From an uncultured Fusobacterium sp. (GTDB lineage Bacteria > Fusobacteriota > Fusobacteriia > Fusobacteriales > Fusobacteriaceae), in the NCBI GenBank assembly GCA_900542625.1, contig UQOH01000037.1, positions 1 to 21,023 on the forward strand: a stretch of 21,023 nucleotides of DNA. Reading direction: 5' to 3'. The position numbers were made by a program, and so were the translations under genes. A model generated the notes under the pieces. That model saw only the letters and a list, made by a program, of their open reading frames with translations. It searched no databases and was not told where the DNA came from. Shown here piece by piece: positions 20,901 to 21,023 of this stretch; the first letter of the stretch is position 1, and each line of letters starts with the position of its first letter.

Positions 20901-20940
20901 AAAGGAGGCTGCTGTATTTTACAGTAACCTCTTTTGCTTT
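20901..20940 (+). terminator. Intrinsic terminator after the lac operon
   Basis: AAAGGAGG (20901-20908) pairs with CCTCTTTT (20928-20935), with an inner stem CTGTA/TACAG after a 3-by-3 internal loop, followed by GCTTTT. The remaining 80 bases of the window show no convincing gene. Confidence 0.8.
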
Positions 20941-21023
20941 TATAAAAACAGCTCTGCGAAACCTCTCATCAATTACAGAAAAATCTTTATACATATTCCC
21001 TTTATTCAAAATTCTTTGTTCAT

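Noticed and set aside
20875..21021. Minus-strand open frame running from the right edge and ending inside the MelB-type gene, with a possible internal ATG near 20990
   Set aside because: It reads through the lac operon terminator and overlaps the end of a well-supported gene, and its translation shows no recognisable motif. At most its first part could be the tail of a gene outside the window.
1..21023. CRISPR array, transposase, tRNA or rRNA genes
   Set aside because: No regularly spaced repeats, transposase motifs, or tRNA- or rRNA-like sequence were recognised on either strand; a covariance-model scan would be needed to exclude a tRNA fully.

Overview
The window is AT-rich, with AGA-type arginine codons, strong AGGAGG ribosome binding sites, near-consensus sigma70 promoters and many intrinsic terminators. 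It carries a periplasmic-type solute-binding lipoprotein and several transporters of families that normally couple to sodium. Together with the general look of the proteins this suggests a diderm, fermentative, low-GC anaerobe, most likely a Fusobacterium or close relative. The genus is an inference from protein and codon style; there is no rRNA or marker gene here.

Layout from left to right: (1) a MATE-family efflux protein (143-1486) closed by a terminator. (2) A block at 1771-8121 with different codon habits from its neighbours (Leu mostly TTA, Gln mostly CAA): a UroD-superfamily protein, a three-gene tripartite tricarboxylate-type transporter (binding lipoprotein, small subunit, large permease), a creatinase-like member of the M24 fold that has lost most metal ligands, and a LysR regulator. 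This is the least ordinary part of the window and looks like an uptake-plus-processing module for an unknown small carboxylated compound. (3) On the minus strand, panD-panC-BASS transporter (10447 to 8212): the beta-alanine and ligation half of pantothenate synthesis next to a PanS-like importer, without panB or panE. (4) On the plus strand, birA (biotin ligase without the DNA-binding domain), a sodium:alanine-type symporter, and a DAACS-family symporter. The last has a perfect promoter followed by a leader that contains a strong intrinsic terminator, that is, an apparent attenuator. (5) A second LysR gene (minus), related to the first, whose upstream region has overlapping divergent promoters, two identical-type dyads and a possible small RNA, followed by an ArsC/Spx-family reductase (minus). 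(6) A lactose-type operon: lacZ overlapping by one base a MelB-type sugar:cation symporter, preceded by AT-rich DNA with a 22-bp exact direct repeat.

The main points for follow-up are the UroD/TTT/creatinase-like/LysR module, the attenuator before the DAACS transporter, the LysR2 divergent promoter region with a candidate sRNA, and the pan cluster that seems built on import of pantoate or ketopantoate.
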